Assembly: GCF_038070105.1 (NCBI RefSeq)
Contig: NZ_JBBPBZ010000001.1
Span: 1 to 64,000, forward strand
DNA length: 64,000 nt
Source of the DNA: Methylocystis sp. IM3
GTDB taxonomy: Bacteria > Pseudomonadota > Alphaproteobacteria > Rhizobiales > Beijerinckiaceae
Direction: 5' to 3'
A program made the translations under genes and the position numbers. Below the pieces are notes generated by a model that was not told the origin of the DNA, searched no databases, and saw only the letters and a list, made by a program, of their open reading frames with translations. The first letter of the stretch is position 1. Each line of letters opens with the position of its first letter. This document shows positions 38,927 to 47,173 of this stretch, one piece after another.

Positions 38927-40233
38927 CAGGCTGTTGAAAAAAGGGGCTACTCGCCGCCTTCCGCTCTGGAGCGGATTTTCGGGGGGAGGTGGGCGCGGTT
39001 GATAGGGCTCGGAAGCGCGCGCGCTTTGCGCGCTTCGGTCTCTCATCTCACGCTGCGGCGAGCAGCTTCGGTAGCCTGACCAGATTATAGGCGGCTGCCG
39101 CGAAGGTGAAAGCGAAGCCCACCCTGTCGCAGCCTCGAAACTTGGTTTTCTCCTGCCCGGCGACTGTCTTGATCCAGCCGAAGCCCTCCTCAATCTGCTT
39201 GCGGATGCGCTGGCTGAGCCCGTAGCCGCCATGCCGCGTCGTGCGCCCATCGATCGCAGATGACCGGCCGCTCACATTCTGCGCCACATGCGGCGTAACC
39301 CGCATCGAGCGCAACTCGTTGACGAAGTCCTCGGCGTCGTAGCCCTTGTCGGCCGCGAGTGTGATCCGCCTCGGCCGGTCGGCCCGCGGCTCGATCATAT
39401 GCAGCGCAGCGACGCGTTCGGCGTGGCCGTCGGCTTTCGTCAGGCAGGCATCGACGAAAAGAGCGTTACGGTTCTCCATCAGCGCATGACCGATGAAACA
39501 CAGCTTCGCCTCCTTGCCAGCGCCCTTGCGATAAAGCCGTGCGTCCGGATCGCTCGTTGAAGCATGTGTGTCGTTCGAACGCTTCTCGCCATGGAAATCC
39601 GCTTCGCGGTTGCGCGATCCGCCGTCGCCCGAAGGTGGATCGTCCGTTTGGTTCGCCTCGCCTTCGCCCGCGCTCTTCGGCGTGAAGCTCTTCATGGACG
39701 CCCAAGCCTCGATCAGCGTGCCATCGACAGAGAAATGATCGTTGCTCAAAAGCCGCTTCACACGCGGCTGCGCCAGCACGGCGGCAAGAAACTTCGCCGC
39801 GATGTCGCCATCGAGCAGCCGGTCGCGATTCTTGGAGAAGGTCGAATGATCCCAGACGGAATCGTCGATCCCGAGCCCCACGAACCAGCGAAACAATAAG
39901 TCGAAATCGAGCCGCTCCATGAGCTGGCGCTCCGAGCGGATCGAGTAGAAGGCTTGCAGCAGCATCGCGCGCAGCAGCTTCTCCGGCGGGATGGAGGGCC
40001 GGCCTGTCGAGGCGTAGAGCGCCGAAAATTCCCCGGCAAGAGCGGCGAGTGCCTGGTTCGCTAGGTCGCGGATGACTCGCAAGGGATGCGCTTGCGGAAC
40101 GCGCGCCTCCATGTCCACATAGCTGAATAGCGCCCCAGACCGCTCGTCCCCGCCGCGCATTCCAAGCCCCCCTTGCCTGAAGCGAAGGGAATCACAACAG
40201 CGTCGTCAGTGCGAGGGGTTTTTCAACAGCCTG
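38927..40233. mobile_element. IS5/IS1182-type insertion sequence with CTAG target repeat
   Basis: The element starts CAGGCTGTTGAAAAA and ends with its inverse (TTTTTCAACAGCCTG). It is flanked by CTAG on both sides (38923-38926 and 40234-40237), so it is complete at 1307 bp. It carries one transposase gene on the minus strand. Confidence 0.85.
39048..40160 (-). CDS. IS5/IS1182-type transposase
   Basis: This 370-residue DDE transposase has an N-terminal DUF772-type domain (LRAMLLQAFYSIRSERQLME), then NDHFSVDGTLIEAWAS with the first catalytic Asp. LAADKGYDAEDFV carries the second Asp and RKQIEEGFGWIKT the catalytic Glu. The frame is intact, so the element may still be active. An acidic insert between residues 140 and 215 is common in this group. 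Confidence 0.9.
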   Translation of the reverse strand: MRGGDERSGALFSYVDMEARVPQAHPLRVIRDLANQALAALAGEFSALYASTGRPSIPPEKLLRAMLLQAFYSIRSERQLMERLDFDLLFRWFVGLGIDDSVWDHSTFSKNRDRLLDGDIAAKFLAAVLAQPRVKRLLSNDHFSVDGTLIEAWASMKSFTPKSAGEGEANQTDDPPSGDGGSRNREADFHGEKRSNDTHASTSDPDARLYRKGAGKEAKLCFIGHALMENRNALFVDACLTKADGHAERVAALHMIEPRADRPRRITLAADKGYDAEDFVNELRSMRVTPHVAQNVSGRSSAIDGRTTRHGGYGLSQRIRKQIEEGFGWIKTVAGQEKTKFRGCDRVGFAFTFAAAAYNLVRLPKLLAAA

Positions 40234-40353
40234 CTAGAGCACTTGATGACACTTGTTTCTTGCGCACTCCGTGGACGGAACGCGAGGTGATCCACGGGGC
40301 GTGATTACGGAAGGGCGGGCGGCGGCCCCAAAGGAGCGTCTTCTTTTTCCTGG

Positions 40354-41274
40354 TTGCGGATATATTCCCTGATCAAACACGACGCCGCGACAATAGCCAA
40401 AATGCTTGGCGGAAAGCCGGAGGGAGGCGGCTACCTCTGCTCCTGTCCCGTGAAAGGGCACGGCAAGGGGCGCGGTGATCTGCGTCCATCGCTCAGCGTC
40501 TCCGACGGAAAACGCGCGCTTGTTTTCCATTGCTTCGCCGGCTGCAAACCCCGTGAAATCATCGCCGCTTTGAACGCGCTTGCGCCGAACCTGGGCCCCC
40601 AGCCCCGCTTCGAAAACCGATTGCCTCAGAGATTTGCGACGAAATCGAAGACCACTTCCACCCTTGCGCAGAAACTTTGGAAGGCGGCGCTTCCTGTCGC
40701 CGGCACGCCCGCCGAGACCTATCTTCGCTCACGCCGCTTGCCGCCAATACCGCCGCCCACCATTCGTTTCCTTCCCTCCTATCGTTATGACGAAACACGG
40801 CGTTTCCCATGCCTCATCGCGGCTGTGCAGGCGCCGTCACGGGCGATCGTCGCCGTTCAATTGACCTTTCTCGATGCTTCCGGGCGTCGAAAGGCCCATG
40901 TGCCGCACCCACGGCGCGCGATCGGACCGCTCGGCGACGGACTTCTGCGCCTCGCGCCCGCCGCTGAGCATATCGGGCTCGCGGAAGGCTTCGAGACGGC
41001 CTCAGCTGCGTCTTTGCTTCACGAGAACTTCCCCGTTTGGGCGACGCTTGGCGCCGATCGCTATGCGATAGTCGCGCTTCCACCAATCGTGAGGCGCGTT
41101 ACGATTTTTGCCGACTACGATGCGCCGGGCCTATCGGCAGCGCTTTCGTTCTTCGAGCGCCGCCCGGAGTTCGAGGTGTGGATCGCGACGCCGGCAACGA
41201 TGGGTGTTGATTTCGCGCGGGAGTGGGAACTCCAACCGCTCGCTGCCCCCTTCACTTACGCCACCAATTGTTAG
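40354..41274 (+). CDS. Toprim-domain protein (plasmid primase-like)
   Basis: This roughly 306-residue protein has an N-terminal CHC2-like zinc region (CSCPVKGHGKGRGDLRPSL, then HCFAGC). A central linker and a C-terminal Toprim domain with GLAEGFETASAA (acidic motif) and IFADYDAPG (DxD motif) follow. Such proteins are common on alphaproteobacterial plasmids and phages and resemble primase or DNA-repair Toprim enzymes. No ATG lies in frame upstream and the listed start is TTG, so the true start is doubtful and the N terminus may have been altered by the IS inserted 117 bp upstream. A relative lies at 58003-59001. Confidence 0.78.
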   Translation: MRIYSLIKHDAATIAKMLGGKPEGGGYLCSCPVKGHGKGRGDLRPSLSVSDGKRALVFHCFAGCKPREIIAALNALAPNLGPQPRFENRLPQRFATKSKTTSTLAQKLWKAALPVAGTPAETYLRSRRLPPIPPPTIRFLPSYRYDETRRFPCLIAAVQAPSRAIVAVQLTFLDASGRRKAHVPHPRRAIGPLGDGLLRLAPAAEHIGLAEGFETASAASLLHENFPVWATLGADRYAIVALPPIVRRVTIFADYDAPGLSAALSFFERRPEFEVWIATPATMGVDFAREWELQPLAAPFTYATNC

Positions 41275-41414
41275 CAGCGCCGAGTTGCACGCGCTAGGGT
41301 GCCGCGCGACAATCAGCATGAGAGTCTTCTCACGCAGATTGTCGCACCATACTAGGGTATCCCAGACGGCGCGCGAAAAAAAAGCGGCACGGTTTGTCAT
41401 GAGCGTGAAATGAA

Positions 41415-42260
41415 GGCTTCGCCGGACGCCTGATGGAGCTGGAGGTCGGCGTGTTGACCGTCACCGCATAGGGAAAAATAAGCCCGAAACGCCTCGTCCA
41501 GGCGTCAAAGCCGCGGGCACGAGCGCCGTCTCTAAGAGACAGGTCAGCCGCCTATGCGAAGCGATCGACGAACGTGTAGGCCTTCCTCGAGCGGCCGATC
41601 GAAGGCGACTGGCCCTACCTGTGGGTCGACGCGACCTATGTGAAAGCCCGGCAAACCGGCAGCATCGTCTCGCTGGCGGCGATTTTCGTCGTGGGCGTCA
41701 ACGCCGACGGCCGCCGGGAAGTGCTGGGCCCGGACATCGGCCCCTCGGAAGCCGAGATCCTTTGTACCGAGTTTTTGCTCAAGCTCCGTCGCCGAGGGCT
41801 GCGCGGCGTAAAATTCATCGTCTCCGACGCCTATGAAGGGTTGAAGGCGGCGGTCGCCGCCTATGCAGGAAAAGCGGACGGCGCTTCGTCTCGGCTTTCG
41901 TCGCCGTCGCCTTCGCGCAAAACGACGCCGAGGCCGCGAAAGGGCAGTGGCGCAGGGTTGCCGATCAGTTGCGCCCCAAGCTGCCTAGACTCGCCGACTG
42001 ATGGACGATGCCCAAGCGGATGCGCTCGCCCACATGGACTTCCCGCCCGCGCGTCGCGCTGAGCTGCACCGCACGAACCCGATCGAAGGGCTAATCGAAG
42101 AAATCAAGCGACGCACCGAGGTCGTCGGCATCTTCCCCAACGAAGCTGCCGCCATTCGCCTCGTCGGCGCCGTCCTGCTCGAACAGGACGAGTGGGCATT
42201 GCTGCGCAACTCTTACATGACGCCGGATACCATCGTACCGTTGAGCGATGATCCATCGTC
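41415..42260 (+). pseudogene. relic of an IS256 family transposase
   Basis: Pieces align to the intact IS256 transposases in this window. LMELEVGVLTVTA is followed by a stop and KISPKRLVQ. After a deletion come VSRLCEAIDERV, a TAG in place of Lys, and [20 protein letters not shown] through GLKAAVA. A second deletion removes the LQSTWQRC...ALAH segment, and DDAQADALAHMDFPPARRAE to PNEAAAIRLVG follows in another frame. At least two stops, two deletions and frameshifts are present. It lies between the Toprim gene and the ubiquitin-like operon. Confidence 0.8.
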
Positions 42261-42390
42261 GGGCTGCCCCCGTGGCCGTCTTGTCAACCCGGCCAACCTG
42301 ATGACTGCGCTGCACCAGGGTACACGATTGACCATCGCCGAGAATATCAACTTCTTCTGATCAAGCTACGCAGTGCCGACGGGCCGCCCA

Positions 42391-43290
42391 TCATTCCTCA
42401 ATCACTTGCGAAACGTAGGAGGATTCGAAGATCTTCCCGTTCTGACCGATAGCAAGCCGCTGCAGGCAATAGAGCTTCCAGTAGCGCGTCCAGCGTGGAT
42501 TGTTCGTTGGAATATAGACGATGGGAAGTCCTAGCTGTGCGGCATCCTCATGGCTGATCGGCTGACCATGAGTTTTCCAGCGGCTCGGGCTCATGAGTTC
42601 GTTCGAGATAGTGGAGGCCGGAAGACCCCGCAGCTTCAGCAAGTCCTCGGCGAACGTGCGCACGCGATCGCGAATTCCCTGGAACTTGCGCACCACCTTG
42701 GCATCGAAATTGTCGAGGCGCAGCAGCGCGACCGGGTCGTTCCGATCGTTCCTAATCGCGGCGGCGTATTCGTCATGCGCGTCCAAGTAAGCAATAACGG
42801 AATGCCAAAATTCATTGCCCTGGTTGTCACGCATCGGAAATTGAGGGTCGATCATCCCGAGTTCGGAGGTGTCGCTCATCAGGATCTGGTTTGCGCCGAG
42901 CGCCATGAGCGTTCCAGCGCTTTTGGCGACATCGGGGATGATGACCCTGAAAGAACTATCGACGACATTGGCATGAATCAGCCTAATTAGCTTTTCGCAA
43001 GCATCCACGTCGCCGCCGAAGGTGTGCAGGAAGAGGTCGATTGGCTCGCCCTCTGGGATGTTGTGGAGCAGATCGACGAAGCCGATGAGGTCGTTGCGAT
43101 CGATCTCGGTATTTGGGCCGCCGATATAACATATGAGATGCGTGCCCTCGGCTTCGTCAATTTGCTTGACGAGTTCTTGCCGTTCATAGCGCGCGGAATT
43201 CCGGGCCGTGAACATGGGTGTTTTGCTAAACGAGCGTTTGGGACCGCCTGTGGGCGTGTCCCCGCCACCGGTAATTTCGCCTTCGGTCAT
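42391..43290 (-). CDS. SDH-type Clp-fold serine protease of the ubiquitin-like operon
   Basis: This 299-residue protein belongs to the SppA/ClpP-fold serine proteinase group (SDH_sah family). LFLHTFGGDVDACEKLIRLI supplies the oxyanion-type Gly-Gly, and Ser124 in AKSAGTLMALGA is the likely nucleophile. LGMIDPQFP follows, where ClpP-fold enzymes keep further conserved residues. There is no signal peptide or membrane helix, so it should be cytoplasmic. Its start overlaps the DUF6527 gene by four bases, making it the last gene of a coupled five-gene operon. It may process the modifier or act as an effector; that is inference from the operon. Confidence 0.85.
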   Translation of the reverse strand: MTEGEITGGGDTPTGGPKRSFSKTPMFTARNSARYERQELVKQIDEAEGTHLICYIGGPNTEIDRNDLIGFVDLLHNIPEGEPIDLFLHTFGGDVDACEKLIRLIHANVVDSSFRVIIPDVAKSAGTLMALGANQILMSDTSELGMIDPQFPMRDNQGNEFWHSVIAYLDAHDEYAAAIRNDRNDPVALLRLDNFDAKVVRKFQGIRDRVRTFAEDLLKLRGLPASTISNELMSPSRWKTHGQPISHEDAAQLGLPIVYIPTNNPRWTRYWKLYCLQRLAIGQNGKIFESSYVSQVIEE

Positions 43291-43628
43291 CGTATGCTGT
43301 CCTTAGCCCAAAGAATCTTGCTCTTCCGCAAAAAGAAATGGCACCGGCGTCCGCCGTCCAGATAGTCGATGCTCGGCGCGATCGTGATTTTTCCTTTCGG
43401 TGAGAGCGTCAAGGTCCATGTGGGGCGGCGTCCCTGGTCGAGATTCAACAGGACATCGTGGCCTTTACCGCAGGGGCATTTGAAACCTACCCATTTGGGC
43501 GGACCGCCCGAAGCGACCAGCACCATAGCGCGCTTGGGCAGGCGTTGGGGGATTTCGTCCGCGAATTCGACCGTTCCGACAATTCGCCAGCGCCTGAAGG
43601 GCAGCCATTCCCACCACGGAAGCTTCAT
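43287..43628 (-). CDS. DUF6527 family protein
   Basis: This 113-residue protein of unknown function has a probable zinc knuckle KCPCGKGHDVLLNL, then WTLTLSPKGKITIAPSID. It ends in CHFFLRKSKILWA. The pattern CPCG..H, PSW.LT, V.L.PSI and CH..I..G.I.W defines DUF6527, often encoded next to ThiF/E1 and modifier genes. Both ends overlap neighbours by four bases. It could be a scaffold or substrate adaptor; no enzymatic motif is visible. Confidence 0.8.
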   Translation of the reverse strand: MKLPWWEWLPFRRWRIVGTVEFADEIPQRLPKRAMVLVASGGPPKWVGFKCPCGKGHDVLLNLDQGRRPTWTLTLSPKGKITIAPSIDYLDGGRRCHFFLRKSKILWAKDSIR

Positions 43629-45019
43629 ATTTTGGGCCAGACCTGTTCGAGAAAGGGGGTTGCCTCAGAGAAGCCGAGCTTCTTGCTTGCTGGATCGCAA
43701 TAATGGCCAGGACGGGGTGCCGCACGATTGATTGAGATTTCGCGCTCATGGATGCGGAGAAGGATTTCCGAAGGGCGGGGATCCGGTCCATAGCCGATCA
43801 ATCGCTCGAGCAGCTCGCTGACGGCCGCCGCGGCAACGGCCGTTGTGAACGCGACCACCGCCGGCTCGGTCCCACCCAGTGCAGGCGCATAGCCTTCATC
43901 GGCTAGGCGCTTCCGCTCGGTGGGGGTCAGGACTTCGGCACCCGCTCGAGCGAGATCGATGCGATCACGGCAGACCAGGCACGCCGATCCCGGCGAGAGA
44001 ATAGTGATGCGCCCGTCGATTCCCATCAGCAAGCCTGCCGCATTGCTGCTGAGCAGGACGCCGATATCGATGACGGGGGTCAGCATATAGGTTGCGAGCC
44101 GGGAGAGAACCAGGCGCCCGGCATTGTCGTCGGTGCAGCCGAACACGAGGTCGCGATCGCCAAGCCGCCTCGCCGTCGGTTCGAGTGTAATCATCGCATC
44201 GATTGCCTCGCAGCAAAGATCGGGTGCGATCGCGTTAAGATGATCGCGCAGAATTCCAGCTTTGGGGCGGCCAACATCCGCCGGGGTCGAGCCGTAGACG
44301 CGGGTGACATTACTGGCTGAGAGGTGATCTGCGTCGATGAGCAGCAGATCGCGAACTCCGAGGCGGACGAGCTGTTCGGCAACGGCCGATCCGGTACCAC
44401 CGCAGCCGACCACGGCGATCCTGAGATCGCCAAGCGCGCGCTGAATGTCGCCGCCGAATGCGCGAACATTCCGGTCAAAGATCGGAGAGGGTGGTCGGTC
44501 TTCGGCGTTGATCGCGCTCATCAGGCGCCAGCGATCGCCCACGATCCAAAGCCGGTCGATCGAGCGGATGGGGCCGTAACCTTCCTCCGGCTGCAGTGTG
44601 CCGGAGAAAGCGAACTCCGTTTCGCGGGGTGATACGATGAGTGTACCATAATAGGGTGAACCCGAGCGTATGCGGAAGAGTTCGGCTATCGCTTCATCGA
44701 CCGATTCGTCCGCGAGGCTCGGCAGCGGCGTGCCGCTCAGGCCGGGATGTGTGTGGAACCAGATCGCCATGGCGCCGAGCGCCTCGGCTTCGGCAAGCGC
44801 GGGCACATAGCCTTCGGGGGTGATCGCCATATGGTTCCGGTCGCGTTCACGGTAAGCAGCCGGATCAACCATGCTATGATGGCGGACCAGAAGCCGAATA
44901 TCGCCATCCGAGTTTTGATGGACTGCCGCCAGGAGGACGCCGGCGACCTCCAGCGGATTGCTCGCCGCCTCAATCAGTGCAGCAGCGACCGCATCGGTGA
45001 GAACGATCGTAACACTCAT
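43625..45019 (-). CDS. JAB deubiquitinase-like domain fused to E1/ThiF adenylyltransferase
   Basis: This 464-residue fusion starts at ATG 45019, where ATGA overlaps the E2 gene; the longer frame to 45220 is rejected. Residues 1-150 are a JAB/JAMM metalloprotease domain with Glu24, HTHP (His89, His91), Ser101 and Asp104. Residues about 185-460 are an E1-like adenylating domain: GCGGTGS at 205-211, LLLIDAD (Asp229) and NVTR. RPKA, FGCTDDN at 294-299 and CLVC at 347-350 follow. Only one CxxC pair is seen, and a lone Cys follows near the C terminus (HYCDP). It should activate the modifier by C-terminal adenylation, and the JAB domain should trim or remove it. Confidence 0.9.
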   Translation of the reverse strand: MSVTIVLTDAVAAALIEAASNPLEVAGVLLAAVHQNSDGDIRLLVRHHSMVDPAAYRERDRNHMAITPEGYVPALAEAEALGAMAIWFHTHPGLSGTPLPSLADESVDEAIAELFRIRSGSPYYGTLIVSPRETEFAFSGTLQPEEGYGPIRSIDRLWIVGDRWRLMSAINAEDRPPSPIFDRNVRAFGGDIQRALGDLRIAVVGCGGTGSAVAEQLVRLGVRDLLLIDADHLSASNVTRVYGSTPADVGRPKAGILRDHLNAIAPDLCCEAIDAMITLEPTARRLGDRDLVFGCTDDNAGRLVLSRLATYMLTPVIDIGVLLSSNAAGLLMGIDGRITILSPGSACLVCRDRIDLARAGAEVLTPTERKRLADEGYAPALGGTEPAVVAFTTAVAAAAVSELLERLIGYGPDPRPSEILLRIHEREISINRAAPRPGHYCDPASKKLGFSEATPFLEQVWPKI

Positions 45020-45402
45020 GCGGCCTTTGGAGCTGCCAGGGCAAGCTCCCTCCGCACGATGGCAAGATAGCTTTCGAGAGAGTCGATCCCTGAGCGCCAC
45101 TGGCCAGGCTGCAAATGGCGTGACCAGCGCTGCCACTCGCGGCCGAGATGATGCTCCATAGCCTGTGTTGCCGGAATCTGGGTACCGTCGGTGCGACGCA
45201 CCGGCGGATGGAACCACCACATATCGGGCGCGATGTCCGGATAACCCGGTGCCAACCGCAGCATGAGGTCGGCGGTTGAGAGATCAAAGCCTGGGCCCAA
45301 CGGAAATTCCGGGATGACGACGCAAATCATGCCCGCGTCGCTCGATACGGTGTGGCCTGGCGCCCGCTCCGCGAGACAATCCTGATCGATCTGGGGAAGC
45401 AC
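45016..45402 (-). CDS. E2-like protein (Prok-E2 type) lacking a catalytic Cys
   Basis: This 128-residue UBC-fold protein has IPEFPLGPGFDLSTADLML, then LAPGYPDIAPDMWW (the YP..PP region of E2s). HHLGREWQRWSRHL (residues 84-97), QWRSGIDSLESYLAIV and a helical end complete it. The only Cys residues are at 9 and 27, far from where the E2 nucleophile lies. At that position the sequence is WSRH, so Ser94 or His96 could be functional. The start is uncertain: GTG 45402 is favoured (AAGAAGGGA upstream), while ATG 45468 would overlap the modifier gene by 59 bases. It overlaps the JAB-E1 gene by ATGA. The E2 assignment is from family pattern recognition. Confidence 0.8.
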   Translation of the reverse strand: MLPQIDQDCLAERAPGHTVSSDAGMICVVIPEFPLGPGFDLSTADLMLRLAPGYPDIAPDMWWFHPPVRRTDGTQIPATQAMEHHLGREWQRWSRHLQPGQWRSGIDSLESYLAIVRRELALAAPKAA

Positions 45403-45409
45403 GGGTCCG

Positions 45410-45697
45410 TTATCCCTTCTTGGCACCGGGATTGATCTGAGCCGGAGCAGTGAAAAACCGCAATCCATTGCGCATCTGGACCACCTGCTCGTTGAGGATC
45501 TTAATGTCGGAGCCGCCGGGGACTACCTCGAACAAGTCGCGGGCCGCCCCAATCGGCGGATTGCTCAGCTGTCGCAGTTCGAGGCCGGTCATCTGATCTA
45601 CGTGAACCTTGTAGACCTCACGGTCGATCTTGATCGAAAATGCGGGATCTTTGGGCTTGAGGGGGTTGGCATCAGGATGCTGCTCGGCTTCGCTCAT
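45410..45697 (-). CDS. multiubiquitin-domain modifier protein
   Basis: This 95-residue protein starts at ATG 45697. One beta-grasp domain is visible: FSIKIDREVYKVHVDQMTGL, then ELRQLSNPPIGAARDLFEVV, DIKILNEQVVQM and RFFTAPA. This matches the multiubiquitin domain family, here with a single repeat instead of several. The C terminus ends PGAKKG, so the last residue is Gly, as needed for adenylation by E1 without further processing. A flexible acidic and Pro-rich N terminus of about 25 residues precedes the domain. It is the first gene of the leftward operon and is followed within eight bases by the E2-like gene. Confidence 0.85.
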   Translation of the reverse strand: MSEAEQHPDANPLKPKDPAFSIKIDREVYKVHVDQMTGLELRQLSNPPIGAARDLFEVVPGGSDIKILNEQVVQMRNGLRFFTAPAQINPGAKKG

Positions 45698-45715
45698 CGG
45701 GTATCTCCCATGCTT

Positions 45716-45773
45716 GATACCGAGATACCACGATACCGAGGCTATTGACAACCTAATAATTTTGGTGTCTAAA
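45716..45773 (+). promoter_or_regulatory. divergent promoter with two direct repeats, modifier operon / RHH gene
   Basis: GATACCGAG occurs twice, at 45716-45724 and 45732-45740, sixteen bases apart. Directly after lies TTGACA (45745-45750), 17 bases from TCTAAA (45768-45773), a plausible rightward promoter for the RHH gene. The repeats sit between the -35 and the leftward operon start at 45697, so a bound regulator could control both directions. The RHH protein is the obvious candidate, by inference. Confidence 0.5.
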
Positions 45774-45780
45774 GAGACGC

Positions 45781-45999
45781 ATGAAGGACAGCAAAGCCAT
45801 GACAATCCGCCTTTCGCCGGAGCAAGCGGAGGCGCTGGAGACGGTTGCCAGCGTCGAGCAGCGGCCCATTTCCGATGTCATTCGCGCTGCGATTTCCGAG
45901 CATATTGAGCTCAGACGGCGCGACCCTAACTTCCGTGCTGGCCTGGAGGAGCGGATTGGCCGGGCGCGAAGGCTGCTCGATCGTCAGGCCGGCGAATAG
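45781..45999 (+). CDS. ribbon-helix-helix DNA-binding protein
   Basis: This 72-residue protein has the CopG/Arc-type pattern MTIRLSPEQAEALETVA, then RPISDVIRAAISEHIELRR, which is one beta strand and two helices, and a charged C-terminal helix. Either ATG 45781 or ATG 45799 could be the start. The latter begins exactly at the ribbon and has AAGGA upstream. It diverges from the ubiquitin-like operon and precedes the Fic module by about 60 bp, so it may be an autorepressor of the operon or an orphan antitoxin. Confidence 0.75.
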   Translation: MKDSKAMTIRLSPEQAEALETVASVEQRPISDVIRAAISEHIELRRRDPNFRAGLEERIGRARRLLDRQAGE

Positions 46000-46012
46000 C
46001 GCCGACGAAGGT

Positions 46013-46030
46013 ATGCTCTAATATGAGCAT
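46013..46030. promoter_or_regulatory. 18-bp palindrome upstream of the Fic module
   Basis: ATGCTC-TAATAT-GAGCAT is a perfect inverted repeat whose centre reads like a -10 box. It lies about 30 bp before the small gene at 46059 and could be an autoregulatory operator of the toxin module. Confidence 0.45.
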
Positions 46031-46058
46031 GATCGACGATCCGAATCACTGAGACGCG

Positions 46059-46262
46059 GTGAGCAAAATGAGCCGATGGACCTCTTCAGCCCCTGCCGAC
46101 GTCACGTGGCGCCGTAAGCAGATGAGCGCGAACAACGACATTGAAGGCGTCGGCCGGGACGACAAGGCCGAAAAGCTTCTCGCGCGCCTGGAAGCGGGAG
46201 GCGCTACTATTGAAAAGCGCCGCGAGGCTTTGCGGAACTATTTTTCCAAGAAGCCAAAGTGA
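46059..46262 (+). CDS. small putative antitoxin of the Fic module
   Basis: The frame runs 67 residues from GTG 46059. An internal ATG at 46122 gives 46 residues (MSANNDIEGVG, then DDKAEKLLARLEAGGATIEK). It directly precedes fic with a GTGA overlap, the arrangement of class I Fic antitoxins. Those carry an inhibitory (S/T)xxxE(G/N) helix. Here the matching place reads N-N-D-I-E-G, with Asn in place of Ser/Thr. Function is inferred from position and this near-match. Confidence 0.55.
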   Translation: MSKMSRWTSSAPADVTWRRKQMSANNDIEGVGRDDKAEKLLARLEAGGATIEKRREALRNYFSKKPK

Positions 46263-47173
46263 GCCCGCGTGGCGAAGCTGAGCGCGCCGAATACGAGAAG
46301 ATCGTCTACCCCGACACGCAGGTCTTAGTGAATCAACTGGGGATACGCGAAGCCGCGACGCTGGACGCGGCCGAGCGTCTCTTCACTGATATTCGTATCG
46401 CCGAAGGTCTGCCGTTTGAATGTACGGAGCCCACGTACGGTGCCTTCAGGGCTATTCACCGCCATCTATTCCAAGATCTCTATTCTTGGGCCGGTGATGA
46501 ACGAAAATATACGACTGGTCGCGGTCCGGCACCGTTTGCGGTGCCGGAACAGATTACGCCGTGGATGGAGCGCCAGTTTGAGGCGTTCCGCGTCGCCAAC
46601 CAACTTCGCGGCCTCGCTCCCACAGCCTTCGCCGAGCAGGCGGCAGTGCTGGTCAATGAAATCAATGCAGCCCACCCATTCATCGAGGGTAATGGTCGTG
46701 TGCAACGCATCTGGCTCGCCGGCGTCGCCGAGCGTGCAGGCTATGAATTTTCGATTCGCCCAGAAGATCGGGAACCGTGGTATTCGGCCTCGCGCATAGG
46801 TTTTCAGTCGGCCGATCCAGCCCCAATGTTCGCTTTGCTCCTATCTCGTATCCAGGCACTCGACGACGCCGAGCGCTCAAAACACAGTGATCGCGCCTCG
46901 CAGTTTCTTGCGCTGTCGCGAGAACAGGGTCTTGCTTCAGACGATGCCAGTTTCAAGGCTGCTTGGCTAAATATCGAAAAGATCGGAGCCATCGCCAGAA
47001 GCGCGATGCCGTTCGATCCTGAAGGCCAGCAGGCTATTGTCACCAAGGCACGTGAGCAGCTAGCCGATCATATCCGCGCGGGCGCGCGCATCGCTGAAAT
47101 CACCGAACAACAAGCTTGGCGTAATACATTGGGCAGGGACATAGCGAATCCCGCATGTGATGTCGCCGAATAG
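46259..47173 (+). CDS. Fic domain protein (AMPylase-type toxin)
   Basis: This 304-residue protein has a Fic fold. It has the family motif HPFIEGNGRVQR at residues 139-150, with catalytic His139 and the anion-binding loop. The flap region RHLFQDLYSWAGDERKYTTG precedes it, with a C-terminal helical extension (about residues 200-300). Such enzymes transfer AMP or another phosphate-containing group to a target Ser, Thr or Tyr. The start is GTG 46259, overlapping the stop of the small upstream gene. No inhibitory (S/T)xxxE(G/N) motif is evident inside the protein, so inhibition should come from the partner. Confidence 0.88.
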   Translation: MSPRGEAERAEYEKIVYPDTQVLVNQLGIREAATLDAAERLFTDIRIAEGLPFECTEPTYGAFRAIHRHLFQDLYSWAGDERKYTTGRGPAPFAVPEQITPWMERQFEAFRVANQLRGLAPTAFAEQAAVLVNEINAAHPFIEGNGRVQRIWLAGVAERAGYEFSIRPEDREPWYSASRIGFQSADPAPMFALLLSRIQALDDAERSKHSDRASQFLALSREQGLASDDASFKAAWLNIEKIGAIARSAMPFDPEGQQAIVTKAREQLADHIRAGARIAEITEQQAWRNTLGRDIANPACDVAE

